Below are positions 53,085 to 61,758 of a stretch of DNA of 64,000 nucleotides, in pieces; position 1 is the stretch's first letter, and each line of letters starts with the position of its first letter. The notes beneath the pieces are model-generated. The model was not told the DNA's origin. It saw only the letters and a program-made list of their open reading frames with translations, and made no database searches. The translations under genes were made by a program, and so were the position numbers. The stretch is from contig PLWQ01000028.1 of the NCBI GenBank assembly GCA_003165595.1, positions 62,001 to 126,000 of the forward strand. Reading direction: 5' to 3'. This DNA is from Fibrobacterota bacterium (GTDB taxonomy: Bacteria; Fibrobacterota; Chitinivibrionia; Chitinivibrionales; FEN-1185).

Positions 53085-54017
53085 TCAATCTTCTTCTCTT
53101 CTCTGTGATCTCTGTGTCTCCGTGGTGAATCTCTTCTTCTTCGTCCTCCCCCACAACAGAAACCGCACTACCCCCGCAAAAGCCCCGAACGCTCCCGCCG
53201 CTACCAGCACCGGATCATGCCTCATCCACAGGACCCGTTTTCTGGTTTCGTATTCGAGACGGTATTTCCAGAATGTGAACCACGATTGACGATACTGCCT
53301 TGGCGCATGACGGGCGGCGAAATAGGCCGTGTTTGCGAATTGGTGATACAGGTATGCGGGCCGGGTGTCCGAGCGGCATCCGCCGCGGTCTTCCCGCAAG
53401 TGACGTACGTGGGCCTCACAGCAATACCAGATGATATAGCCGGCGGCCCGGATCCGGAATGCCGCGTCGACTTCTTCCAGGAGCGCATTGTGCAGAAAGT
53501 TCTCATCGAACAGGCCGATCTCTTGAAGCGCCGCTCTGCGGAACGACATGTTTGCCCCCATTACGCTTATGGTGGGCCCGCTTTCCTTTCCGCAGAAATT
53601 CTGCAGCAGCCGCCCGGTTTTTTCGTCGTAGGATGCGATGGCGGATTCACCCGACGGAAAGTATGGATCGTCAAGGCTTCCGGCCACGGCCCCGACGCCC
53701 GGATTTGCATACGCGCCCCGGTGCGCCGCAACCAATCCCGCGCTTACGTCCACATCGTCGTCGAGGAACAGAACGATGTCGCCGCGCCCGGCGCGCACCC
53801 CCGCGTTGCGCGCGGCAGGAAGTCCTGCCGGAGCCGACCTCACGACGTGCACCGACCCCGACGCTTCAATGGCGGGCTTGCGGCTTCCCTGCCACACCAC
53901 ATACAGCATGTCGCCTTTATCAAGTTGCAGAGCGACGGCCGACGCCACGCGCCCGGCGGAGAGGGGCCTATTGTAGGTGGGAATCACCACATCGACGGTT
54001 GGGTTTACGTGCGGCAT
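53085..54017 (-). CDS. Glycosyltransferase, GT2
   Basis: The 310-residue GT-A protein has VDVVIPTYNRPLSAG, GLPAARNAGVRAGRGDIVLFLDDDVDV (DDD near residue 87) and NALLEEVDAAFRIRAAGY. A hydrophobic stretch lies near the end (about 270-292). The last 17 residues (FTTETQRSQRREED) come from the repeat at 53091-53140, so the original C-terminus was probably near residue 293. It starts 6 bases after the stop of the methyltransferase gene. Confidence 0.92.
   Translation of the reverse strand: MPHVNPTVDVVIPTYNRPLSAGRVASAVALQLDKGDMLYVVWQGSRKPAIEASGSVHVVRSAPAGLPAARNAGVRAGRGDIVLFLDDDVDVSAGLVAAHRGAYANPGVGAVAGSLDDPYFPSGESAIASYDEKTGRLLQNFCGKESGPTISVMGANMSFRRAALQEIGLFDENFLHNALLEEVDAAFRIRAAGYIIWYCCEAHVRHLREDRGGCRSDTRPAYLYHQFANTAYFAARHAPRQYRQSWFTFWKYRLEYETRKRVLWMRHDPVLVAAGAFGAFAGVVRFLLWGRTKKKRFTTETQRSQRREED
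53091..53140. repeat. CACGGAGACACAGAG-type dispersed repeat at the end of a GT2 gene
   Basis: In minus-strand orientation this reads ACCACGGAGACACAGAGATC followed by ACAGAGAAGAGAAG, a short direct-repeat-rich sequence that I recall from many unrelated environmental bacterial genomes, where it is often mistranslated as HHGDTE.../TETQRSQRR peptides. Here its frame is joined to the GT2 gene and adds about 17 residues. Boundaries are approximate. The remaining gap 53141 leftwards to the GT4 gene at 52841 has no gene. Confidence 0.7.
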
Positions 54018-54023
54018 TTCCCG

Positions 54024-54893
54024 TCAGTCCGGTTTCCTCAGGTGCGCAAAGCAGGAGCCGCCGCCCGAGAATCCGAAAAAGACTTCGAGGTGGTTCGTGG
54101 TCGCGTTCACGACGCGCATCGCCGTTCCCGCAACAGGAAGCCGTTTGCATGCCGCAAGCACGCCGGCGACAAGCCGCAGGCCTTTCCATCCCGCCTTATC
54201 GAATGCGTCCCGGTATTTCTCCGGGTACCCGAGACACCAGCCCGCATAGCCGGCAGGATTGATAAAAGACATAAGACGGAACCGGCGGGAATACAGCACG
54301 AACAGCTCCCGGGACATGCGCAGGTACGCATGCCCGTCGCGTTCGGCCGGGGTATCTGCGCCCAGGCGCGCGATAAGCGCCTTATCGGGCCACCGCGCCG
54401 TATAATTGGCGCATTCGCTATGAAGAAACAGGCGGGCCGCCGGTGAGGCGGTGCGGACGAATTCGTCGAGCGTTGCATTGACATCAGAGACGTGTCCAAG
54501 CGTGTCGATCGAGAAGATCGCATCGAAGACGTTCTGCTTGAACGGCAGCGCCGCAAGATCGGCGCATACCGGGCACACGCGGCCCCCAACGCCCGATTGT
54601 CGGTGCGCGGGCGTTATCCTGCGCAGGGCCGGCAATGCGATGTCCACGCAGAGCATGAAGGCAGGCGTGCGCGCCAGATACCAGATACTGTATGCTCCGT
54701 TTCCTGCGCCCGCGTCAAGCACGAAGTGCGGCCGGGCGACCGCGTCGGCGAGGTCGGTGACACCCCTTCGTTTGGCCGAGCAATAGTCCGCCGCGGCCCG
54801 GAGCGGGCCTTTCTTATATGCCAAAATCGTGGTGTTCCAGTCGCCGCGACTGTGTTTGAGGTCGTTGAAGTCACGTGCATTTCTGGGTTCCAT
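54024..54893 (-). CDS. SAM-dependent methyltransferase (class I)
   Basis: The 289-residue protein has the Rossmann-fold motif I VLDAGAGNGAYSIWYLA (about 58-74), motif II-like LCVDIALPALR and DLAALPFKQNVFDAIFSIDTLGHVSD (the ALPF and D...FDAI pattern of Methyltransf_11). In this setting it would methylate a sugar or a lipid-linked intermediate of the exopolysaccharide. It is placed between the Wzc-like gene (6 bases away) and the GT2 gene (6 bases away). Confidence 0.88.
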   Translation of the reverse strand: MEPRNARDFNDLKHSRGDWNTTILAYKKGPLRAAADYCSAKRRGVTDLADAVARPHFVLDAGAGNGAYSIWYLARTPAFMLCVDIALPALRRITPAHRQSGVGGRVCPVCADLAALPFKQNVFDAIFSIDTLGHVSDVNATLDEFVRTASPAARLFLHSECANYTARWPDKALIARLGADTPAERDGHAYLRMSRELFVLYSRRFRLMSFINPAGYAGWCLGYPEKYRDAFDKAGWKGLRLVAGVLAACKRLPVAGTAMRVVNATTNHLEVFFGFSGGGSCFAHLRKPD

Positions 54894-54899
54894 GGCGCT

Positions 54900-57086
54900 T
54901 CAGTCTGTCTTTGACTTGTAGTAGTGATAATAGTACTTGTAGTAGCCGTAGGACGCATACCGGTGCGTAAGGTTGATGTCGTTGAGCACAACGCCCCATA
55001 CCTTTACCCCGACCTTCGTCATGGCGCTTACCGCCCGGATTGCAATTTCCTTGTCGGTATGATGCGCTTTGATGACAATAAGCACGCCGTCGACTTTCGT
55101 GCCGAGGAGCGTGGCATCGGTCACGGCGAAAACCGGCGGCGTGTCGAAAAACACGATGTCGTAGTGCTTCTTAAAGTACTCAATATGCTGGGCCATTTTT
55201 TGCGACGCCAGCAGTTCGGCCGGGTTCGGCGTAAATATTCCAGCGGTGATGAGCGACAGGTTGGGTCTCACCGATTCTCGAATTACGGAATTATAATCCG
55301 GGTTTTCTATGAACAGGTCGGTAAATCCCGGCTCTCGCTTCACTTCGAACAAATGATGAAGCACGGGCCGGCGGAGATCGGTGTCCACAAGCAGGACACG
55401 TTTTCCCATTTGTGCATAGGCCATCGAAAGGTTCGCCGTGGTAAGCGACTTGCCTTCTCCGGGGCCTGCCGAGGTGAGGATCGCCGTATGCAGCGGCCTG
55501 TCGGGGCTCACAAACGACAGGTTGGTGCGAAGAGACCGGTACGATTCGGTTATCACCGAATCGTCCCCGGAAAAGGACAGGAGCTGGCGGGGATACTGCA
55601 ACACCGACATCTGCTTCTTGGACTTGGACGACCGCCGACGTATTTCGATCCCATCCTTCTTGTTGTGGACGATGTGGGGAATCGTGCCCAAAATCGGAAG
55701 CCCCAGATATCGTTCCACGTCCTCGTTCGATTTTATGGTGGTGTCATTGAATTCGAGCATAAAGGCGAGGCCGAGGCCGAGAACCAGACCGAGCAGGATC
55801 CCGAAAAGGTAGTATCGCGTTTCGTTCTTGGGAATGGGCTGCTTGGGCAAGCGGGCCTCGTCCACTACCTTGATTCCTGCGACATTGGACGCGCTCCGCA
55901 TGCGTTCCTCTTCCGATTTCTGGAGCAGCACGTTGTACACGTTTTCGTAGATTTCGCGCGACCGCTGTAGTCGCAGGAGCTCCAGGGACTGGGCAAGAAT
56001 ATCCGGATTGCTCTGTTTGTAGCTCTCAATGGCCTTTTTGTACGACTCAAGACGCCGCTTGAACAGGTCCAGGTCTTCCTCTTTGTTAAGAACTGACTTC
56101 CTGAGATCCTGCCACTGCTTTACGGTGCGGGCATCCACCATGGCGGCGGCCGTCCCCTTCTCCTGCTTGTACTGGAGAAGCTGACGCTCAACCTCTTCGA
56201 TTTCCCGGTCGACCGTCGAGGCGCCCGCCAACTGGATGCCGAGGTTCTCAAGGCGCAGCTTCTCCTGTTCCAATTCGCGCAGCCTGGTGCGGAGCTTGAG
56301 AAACTCGGGCGACCGGCCGCTCTCGGAGGGCGTTATGGTTGCCTCGAGCTGGGCGAGTTGCTTGTGTTCCGCGTTGAGGTCCGCTTCCTTGAGCCCGAGC
56401 TGGGCCAGGTTCGTGGCATAGGCATCTTGCAGCGTTTTGAGGGCCGGTGTGGTGCCTTCGGAAATGTTGCCGCGTTTTTCCTTGTAGGTCTGGTAGTCGT
56501 GCTCGGCCTCCTCAAGCTTGGTCCTTACAATTTTGAGCTGGTTGTCGATTTCGACCGCCGCCCGCCGAGACTCCTCGGTCTCCACTTCGGAGCACCGGCG
56601 ACGGAAGATTTCGGTGCCCGCGCTCACGATGGTGTAGGCCAGTTCCGCGGTCTTGGCCCGGACGTTAAGCTGCATGAACGAGGCATATTCGGTGTTGCGC
56701 AGCGAGAGGCTCTTCTCGATATAAGTCACGGCGCCATCCCGGTCCATTCTGGGGAACTGCACCTTGAATGTATCTATTCCGATGCTGTCAAGAACCATTT
56801 CCAGGAAGGTCCGGCTTTTCAGGATGCCCTGATAGAAGTCGATGGAGCGGCCGCTCCCGCCCATGTTCATGGCCTGATTGATCACCACGTTCTGCTGCTC
56901 GATGACCACGATGGAGAACGATTCGTAGATGTCGGGGATGCGCATCACGAAAAATACGGTAGAAGCGACCACCGACAAGAGGGAGAGAATGATTATCCAG
57001 CGCCTGCGTATCAGGATCGCAATGTAATCCTTTGCCTGCGTTCCGGTCCTCAGCTTCTGGATTCCCGACACAATGGAATTTTCCAC
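54900..57086 (-). CDS. Wzc-type polysaccharide co-polymerase and tyrosine kinase
   Basis: The protein (728 residues from GTG 57086) has a Wzz domain with TM1 at about 29-48, long coiled coils (about 180-400), TM2 near 430, and a BY-kinase domain with Walker A AGPGEGKS near 550 and LLVDTDLRRP (Walker A'). The C-terminus is Tyr-rich (RYASYGYYKYYYHYYKSK), the usual autophosphorylation cluster. It controls chain length and export with the Wza-like protein. A GGGAGA lies about 10 nt before the GTG; the track ATG at 57134 would add 16 residues and has no ribosome binding site. Confidence 0.93.
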   Translation of the reverse strand: MENSIVSGIQKLRTGTQAKDYIAILIRRRWIIILSLLSVVASTVFFVMRIPDIYESFSIVVIEQQNVVINQAMNMGGSGRSIDFYQGILKSRTFLEMVLDSIGIDTFKVQFPRMDRDGAVTYIEKSLSLRNTEYASFMQLNVRAKTAELAYTIVSAGTEIFRRRCSEVETEESRRAAVEIDNQLKIVRTKLEEAEHDYQTYKEKRGNISEGTTPALKTLQDAYATNLAQLGLKEADLNAEHKQLAQLEATITPSESGRSPEFLKLRTRLRELEQEKLRLENLGIQLAGASTVDREIEEVERQLLQYKQEKGTAAAMVDARTVKQWQDLRKSVLNKEEDLDLFKRRLESYKKAIESYKQSNPDILAQSLELLRLQRSREIYENVYNVLLQKSEEERMRSASNVAGIKVVDEARLPKQPIPKNETRYYLFGILLGLVLGLGLAFMLEFNDTTIKSNEDVERYLGLPILGTIPHIVHNKKDGIEIRRRSSKSKKQMSVLQYPRQLLSFSGDDSVITESYRSLRTNLSFVSPDRPLHTAILTSAGPGEGKSLTTANLSMAYAQMGKRVLLVDTDLRRPVLHHLFEVKREPGFTDLFIENPDYNSVIRESVRPNLSLITAGIFTPNPAELLASQKMAQHIEYFKKHYDIVFFDTPPVFAVTDATLLGTKVDGVLIVIKAHHTDKEIAIRAVSAMTKVGVKVWGVVLNDINLTHRYASYGYYKYYYHYYKSKTD

Positions 57087-57234
57087 TATAACAGATCTCC
57101 CAGTTAAAACACCCGCCACGCCCGGATTTCGCATCGTGCATATCTGCGCCGGATGCGTGCAAACCTTCCTGAATCCGGCGAATCCCCTTCCAGCCGGATC
57201 ATGGTAATCCTGGCTGTTTTACGGAGAATCCCGG

Positions 57235-58134
57235 TCAAAACTTCACCGCTCCGGTGAGCGCCTGGATGGCAACCACGAACAGCAGGACGTTGTTGAGAAT
57301 GCTCAGCATGGTCCGCCAGTCGTACCACCGCTCGTACACCATCACCACGTCGCCCGGCGACACTATGGGCATGTTGTCCATTTCGCCTTTGTCTAGGAAA
57401 GCCTGGACGTTGATAACCTCTTCCATGCTCTTGCCGTTCTGCTGTGTAAAGCGGCGGACTCGCGAAAGGTCCCCGCGTTCCGACGGCCCGCCGGCTAGGT
57501 AGATGAGCTCGAAAATGTTCGTCTTTTCGGTGAGATCGAAGAACCCCGGCTTGTTCACCGCACCGATCACCTTGACCTTATTCGATTTCTGCAATCCAAG
57601 CAGGATCACTGTGTCGTCGGGTTTGAGCTTCGGCATGTCGGCCATGTTGCCGGTGGAAAGAAACGCCTTCATGTCGAAGTATTCGGCGCTTTCGTCGGGC
57701 AAGTTCTTGTGCACAATCTTGATTTTCTCGATGTTCGCGGTTTCGAGAGGCCCGCCCGCCATCTGGAGCACCTCCTGCAACGTCGCGCCCTGATAGGTCT
57801 TTACCGGCCCCGGCACTTTCACTTGGCCCAGCACGTACACCACGATTTCCGGTTTTGCAATTATTGAAATAATCACGAGCGGGTTGTCGATGTGCTTGAC
57901 AAGTTTGAGCGTAAGGTCGTTCATGAGTTCCGACGTGGTGATATTCACCACCTGCTCGTCGGCAAGCAGCGGATAATCGATGGTGCCCGTCTCGGAGACC
58001 GTGAACCTGCCGGAAAATTCCGGGTGTCCCTGAACCACGATGTCCAGGACGTCGCCCGACTTGATAATCGATGCTCCCGCCAGAGAAACGCACAGGGCAA
58101 TCATCATCAGGCCGATTCGTGTTATTCGATTCAT
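57235..58134 (-). CDS. Polysaccharide export protein (Wza-like, SLBB)
   Basis: The 299-residue protein has a signal peptide (MNRITRIGLMMIALCVSLAGAS), a poly-export domain (IIKSGDVLDIVVQGHPEFSG...YPLLADEQV), and two SLBB modules (VVYVLGQVKVPGPV near 105; VKVIGAVNKPGFFDL near 190). There is no lipobox Cys, so it differs from the Wza lipoprotein. A hydrophobic C-terminal helix (about 272-295) may sit in a membrane. AAAGGA precedes the ATG at 58134. It pairs with the Wzc-like gene 148 bases downstream. Confidence 0.93.
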   Translation of the reverse strand: MNRITRIGLMMIALCVSLAGASIIKSGDVLDIVVQGHPEFSGRFTVSETGTIDYPLLADEQVVNITTSELMNDLTLKLVKHIDNPLVIISIIAKPEIVVYVLGQVKVPGPVKTYQGATLQEVLQMAGGPLETANIEKIKIVHKNLPDESAEYFDMKAFLSTGNMADMPKLKPDDTVILLGLQKSNKVKVIGAVNKPGFFDLTEKTNIFELIYLAGGPSERGDLSRVRRFTQQNGKSMEEVINVQAFLDKGEMDNMPIVSPGDVVMVYERWYDWRTMLSILNNVLLFVVAIQALTGAVKF

Positions 58135-58203
58135 GTGGTTATCCTTTGTCAAATCAAGAACTCTTTCTTTTTCATCCTTCATCCTTCCGCCTTCATCCTT
58201 TTC

Positions 58204-59274
58204 TTAGCTTGCCGGCTGGAAAATAAACGGATAGGTCACCGTAACCTCGCCTTCACCGATTGCCTCGAATTTCCACATCGCCACTTTCCTGTTTATCTCG
58301 TCTTCGAGGTCCTTGTTGCCCGTTGTGTTCTCCACGATCTCCACGCGGCTCACGTTGCCCGCCGCATCGATGGTAAACCGGATGGTGATCTTTCCCGCAA
58401 GGTCCGGCGACCGCTTGAGGAACCGCTCGTAGCTCATGCGGATGCTTACCTTGTGCGTGTTCACCACGTCGTTGATGGCGGTGATGTCGCGTTTGGCGTT
58501 CGATGACGCCGCACCCTCGATGCTCTGCGGCCGCGAAACAATGATGTTGCCCTTCTTGGACAGATCTTGCGTCTTGGCGGTGGTGATGCTGGTGAGCAGC
58601 TCGTCGACATTTTCCCGGTGGCTCACCTCCACATCCTTGCTTTTTACGAGTTTCTTCTGCGCGACATCCACCGAAGCGGTCTGCTGCAGCCCCGACATGT
58701 CCGACAGGGCCTTTTCGAGATCCTGCGTCTTTTCTTTGCCTTTGTTTACCGAGCCGAGCACGTCGACAACGGCAGGCCCCCGCGCCGTGGTGCCGACTCC
58801 CGTGAGCATGCCGAGCACGCCCACGGTTCGTATCTTCTGCTCAACGCGCGCGACCTGCGCGGCTACTCTCTTCTGCGCCACGGCCCTTTCGTGCGCGTCA
58901 ATCTGTTTTCCGCCGGTCGTCGCCTGCTCGGCGGTTTCGTTCGGTTTCGCCGCGGCGCCGGTCTGGACCTCCTGGCCGGCGGTGGTGGCCTGTTTGGAAA
59001 CCTCGGGCTTCTTCTCTTTGGGTATCGGCTTGTTTACGATGAGCTTGGCGAACCGCTCCGGCATCTCCTCCAGCGTCTGGACTTTCTTGTGCTGGAGCTT
59101 TACCAACCGGAGGCCGCCCAGAATACCCGCATGCAGGCCCACCGACACAATGGCGATGAGCACGAAGCGGAAGTCCGTCTTGTTGAAGAAAGACCCGCGC
59201 ACCGTCCGCAGCAGCGATGGATCCACCGCGGCCGACCGGCCCCCTACAACAATGATGTCGCCTTCTCGTTCCAT
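58204..59274 (-). CDS. TonB-like energy transducer with AgmX/PglI-type domain
   Basis: The 356-residue protein has one membrane helix (about 35-60, DFRFVLIAIVSVGLHAGILGGL), a charged Lys/Glu/Ala-rich periplasmic stretch with PKEKKPEVSK near 92, and a C-terminal TonB-like domain (about 265-356; ISYE-like IRMSYERFLKR, ITIRFTIDAAGNVSRVEIVE, MWKFEAIGEGEVTVTYPF). It is the likely transducer for the ExbB/ExbD proteins encoded just upstream. The start lies 2 bases after the ExbD stop. Confidence 0.88.
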   Translation of the reverse strand: MEREGDIIVVGGRSAAVDPSLLRTVRGSFFNKTDFRFVLIAIVSVGLHAGILGGLRLVKLQHKKVQTLEEMPERFAKLIVNKPIPKEKKPEVSKQATTAGQEVQTGAAAKPNETAEQATTGGKQIDAHERAVAQKRVAAQVARVEQKIRTVGVLGMLTGVGTTARGPAVVDVLGSVNKGKEKTQDLEKALSDMSGLQQTASVDVAQKKLVKSKDVEVSHRENVDELLTSITTAKTQDLSKKGNIIVSRPQSIEGAASSNAKRDITAINDVVNTHKVSIRMSYERFLKRSPDLAGKITIRFTIDAAGNVSRVEIVENTTGNKDLEDEINRKVAMWKFEAIGEGEVTVTYPFIFQPAS

Positions 59275-59276
59275 GG

Positions 59277-59795
59277 CTACTGGCTCGTCGATTCAACGGC
59301 AAGCGCAAAGTTGTTGAACCCCTGCTGGCCGCATGTATACATAATCTTCTTGAGCAGCCTGAAATGTATCCGCTTGTCGCCCTGAATAGTAACGTTTCCC
59401 TTGAATGTGGTTTTCGTCGAATACTGCGCGATCTTTTCCGTCAACTCGCGGCGATCTTTGAGCCATTGGTTCAGTTGCGGTACGACGAGGTCGTCGTTGC
59501 CGAGCACCTCGTCGATGCTCACCAGCTTGTCCGTCTCTGCCATGATATATTTGTTCGTTACGATGATGTTCACATTGAGCTCGGGGGTCTTTTTCGCGCT
59601 CGATTTTGGCAGTGTGAGGTCACTTGATACAGTGATAATCTGGCCTTCGGTGGAAAAACTCTGCAAGAGGAAGATGATGATCACCGTCATGAGGTCGATA
59701 AGCGAGGTCATCTGCGGTTTGAACGCCCGGAGGTTCTTGTTGCTCCTGGGCTTCCTCAGCTGCTTCTGGTTTGATTTCGAAGCGGGAAAACTCAC
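59277..59795 (-). CDS. ExbD/TolR-like protein (first copy after STAS)
   Basis: The 172-residue protein has a basic N-terminus, one membrane helix with SLIDLMTVIIIFLLQSF (about 31-47; D34 at the usual channel-lining position of ExbD D25-like residues), and a periplasmic alpha/beta domain (LNVNIIVTNKYIMAETDKLVS). GTG 59795 overlaps the STAS stop as GTGA. Two ExbD genes per operon are common in Fibrobacterota and Myxococcota. Confidence 0.88.
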   Translation of the reverse strand: MSFPASKSNQKQLRKPRSNKNLRAFKPQMTSLIDLMTVIIIFLLQSFSTEGQIITVSSDLTLPKSSAKKTPELNVNIIVTNKYIMAETDKLVSIDEVLGNDDLVVPQLNQWLKDRRELTEKIAQYSTKTTFKGNVTIQGDKRIHFRLLKKIMYTCGQQGFNNFALAVESTSQ

Positions 59796-60118
59796 AACCC
59801 CTCCAGCGAATCGATGATGGTGAACACCTTGTGAAGATTGGAGCCTTCGAACAAGTCCTTCACGAACCCGTTGGGGTTAAGGAACAGAAGGCGCTTCCCT
59901 TTGGATTCGAGCAGCTTCCAAGAAAACACGAACACGCCGAGTCCGTTGCTGTCCACCGAGTCGAGATTCGATATGTCCACAACCACCGCTGACCAGTCGC
60001 CTTCGGCAAGACCCGAGATCTTTTCCGAGATCTTTCGCACGTCCTCGCCCACCGCGCTGCCCGAAAGCTGGAGCACGGGAGTGGCGTTGTGTTTCTTCAT
60101 CCGTATTCTAAGGCCCAT
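59792..60118 (-). CDS. STAS-domain protein (anti-anti-sigma type) inside the Exb operon
   Basis: The 108-residue protein is one STAS domain: VVVDISNLDSVDSNGLGVFVFSWKLLESKGKRLLFLNPNG, with the conserved D-S-N-G-L-G loop whose Ser is the phosphorylation site in SpoIIAA. GGGGGAG precedes the ATG at 60118. It overlaps the upstream ExbD stop by 1 base (TAATG) and the next ExbD start by 4. No anti-sigma kinase or phosphatase is visible nearby, so its partner is unknown. Confidence 0.87.
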   Translation of the reverse strand: MGLRIRMKKHNATPVLQLSGSAVGEDVRKISEKISGLAEGDWSAVVVDISNLDSVDSNGLGVFVFSWKLLESKGKRLLFLNPNGFVKDLFEGSNLHKVFTIIDSLEGL

Positions 60119-60642
60119 TATTGAATCTCCCCCGAAAGACCGATGTCCGGGAACTGCGACTCGCGGCATGCATCCATGAATTGGATAACGTCATCGTAGA
60201 GAATATCGGGGCCGACAACGAGCACCAGGCTTTTTGAGGAGGGATACTCGAACTTGATAGCCTTCAGGAGGGCGCGAAGCTGTTCGAGCTGGTATCTGCC
60301 TCTCAGCTTGGGAACAAGGTCGAGCTTCTTTCCCGTGCCCACGATCCGGTATCCTTCTTCCGTTATCACAATCGAAATGTCGAGCTCTTTGCTCTGCTGC
60401 GCTGCCGCGCCTTCGGTCTGCGCAGGAGGCAGGGAGAATTCCAGGATTGCAATGCGTGTGAACACCGCCATCACCGCGAGGAACGGAATGAGTACCATAA
60501 AGATGTTCATGAAGGGTGTGAGGTCGAGATCAACCACCTCAACGTCCTTGGAAAGCGACTTGTTCACCCGCTTGGTGGCGGGGAACGCCTTCTTCCTGGA
60601 CACATCCTCTTCGAAGTCACCGTTGTCAATCTGACGCGGCAT
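60118..60642 (-). CDS. ExbD/TolR-like protein (second copy)
   Basis: The 174-residue protein has an N-terminal tail, one membrane helix DLTPFMNIFMVLIPFLAVMA (about 39-58; D39 as the channel-facing Asp candidate), and a periplasmic part (ELDISIVITEEGYRIV, LVLVVGPDILYDDVIQFMDACRE) typical of ExbD. AAAGGA precedes the ATG at 60642. It follows ExbB by 11 bases. Confidence 0.9.
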   Translation of the reverse strand: MPRQIDNGDFEEDVSRKKAFPATKRVNKSLSKDVEVVDLDLTPFMNIFMVLIPFLAVMAVFTRIAILEFSLPPAQTEGAAAQQSKELDISIVITEEGYRIVGTGKKLDLVPKLRGRYQLEQLRALLKAIKFEYPSSKSLVLVVGPDILYDDVIQFMDACRESQFPDIGLSGEIQ

Positions 60643-60653
60643 GGGCGATTCCT

Positions 60654-61298
60654 TTACTGCCGTCTCTGTGCAAACAGGAAGTTGAGCAGCCGCACGGAAC
60701 TTTCGTCTATCTCTTCAATAATCGTATTCGCCTTTGAACCCAGAACCGAGTACATGATCATGCAGAACACCGCGATGGTGATGCCGAACGCGGTGCAGTT
60801 CAGCGCGATGGCGATACCCTGCGCCAACATGGTTGCCTTCTGCGAAGGGTCAGCGGTGGCAAGGGACGCAAATTCCGCCTGCAGGCCGAAGATGGTTCCC
60901 AGAAGGCCCAGCAGGGTAGAGAGGTTGGCAAAAAGCGACAAGTAATGCGTGCGCCGCTGGATTTTGGGCAATTCGCGCAGCGCAATCTCATCGACCGCGT
61001 TCTGTATTTCCTGGTCCGTTTCCTGCTGTATGTAGTGCCAGAGTGCGCTTTCAACGATCATGGCAAGCGGGTTCTTCATTTTTGAGCACAAGAGCCGGGC
61101 CTTCTCGGCTTCGCCGTTGCGGACAAGACGCGTGACCTGCGTGAGCATAGCCTTTGCGTTGACGCGTGACCGGACGTAATAGTAATATGCCCGTTCCGTG
61201 CTCACGGCGAGGGCAAAAGCCGACGCAGCGACAATCGGATACATCCAGAAGCCGCCCTCGCGAAAAAAGTGGGCAATTGTTTGCAAGAAAGCGTCCAT
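60654..61298 (-). CDS. MotA/TolQ/ExbB proton channel protein
   Basis: The 214-residue protein has three membrane helices: about 15-33, 118-140 and 160-185, with SLFANLSTLLGLLGTIFGLQAEF and AQGIAIALNCTAFGITIAVF, the ExbB/TolQ helix-2 and helix-3 signatures. With the two ExbD copies it should form the proton-driven stator, transmitting to the TonB-like protein at 58204. GGAGG lies about 9 nt before the ATG. The 139-base gap upstream to the small gene at 61438 may hold a promoter. Confidence 0.93.
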   Translation of the reverse strand: MDAFLQTIAHFFREGGFWMYPIVAASAFALAVSTERAYYYYVRSRVNAKAMLTQVTRLVRNGEAEKARLLCSKMKNPLAMIVESALWHYIQQETDQEIQNAVDEIALRELPKIQRRTHYLSLFANLSTLLGLLGTIFGLQAEFASLATADPSQKATMLAQGIAIALNCTAFGITIAVFCMIMYSVLGSKANTIIEEIDESSVRLLNFLFAQRRQ

Positions 61299-61437
61299 GA
61301 TTCATTCCTCCTTCAAGGCTGTATGTCTCGTTCTCGGTACTGCAGGCGGTAATCCATTGAGTCTACATTTAATACTTGCCCCAGTCAATAACGCCTGCAG
61401 CTTCGGGTTGTGAACCGGCCGTGGCGTCACCGTGCTG

Positions 61438-61749
61438 CTATTTTGCCACCGGGTCGAACGGCAATGGTTTCATGATGTCGTCCTGGAACGACATGGAAAA
61501 CGTCGCCTTGTTGTACACCGGCCTTTCCTTGGGCAAAAAGATCATTACCTGCGGCTTTTCCACTTTCCCTTTTATTTTGATTCCCACGGTAAAGGTGATG
61601 GTCCCCGGCTTGTCGATCCGGTATCCCTTGCCGTCTTGCGAGGCCTTCGCATTGTCCTGGTCCTGCGCTTGCGCCCCAACCGGAATGAAGACAACCTGCA
61701 TGGCGCAGAGGACAAGTCCCATAGACAGAGCGTGCATGAATTGATTCAT
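61438..61749 (-). CDS. Small secreted protein, unknown
   Basis: The 103-residue product has a signal peptide (MNQFMHALSMGLVLCAMQVVFIPVGAQAQ) and a beta-rich mature part: YRIDKPGTITFTVGIKIKGKVEKPQVMIFL and FSMSFQDDIMKPLPF. It begins 9 bases after the stop of the TPR gene, so it likely belongs to that envelope unit. No family is recognised. Confidence 0.75.
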   Translation of the reverse strand: MNQFMHALSMGLVLCAMQVVFIPVGAQAQDQDNAKASQDGKGYRIDKPGTITFTVGIKIKGKVEKPQVMIFLPKERPVYNKATFSMSFQDDIMKPLPFDPVAK

Positions 61750-61758
61750 GGCGTCTCC

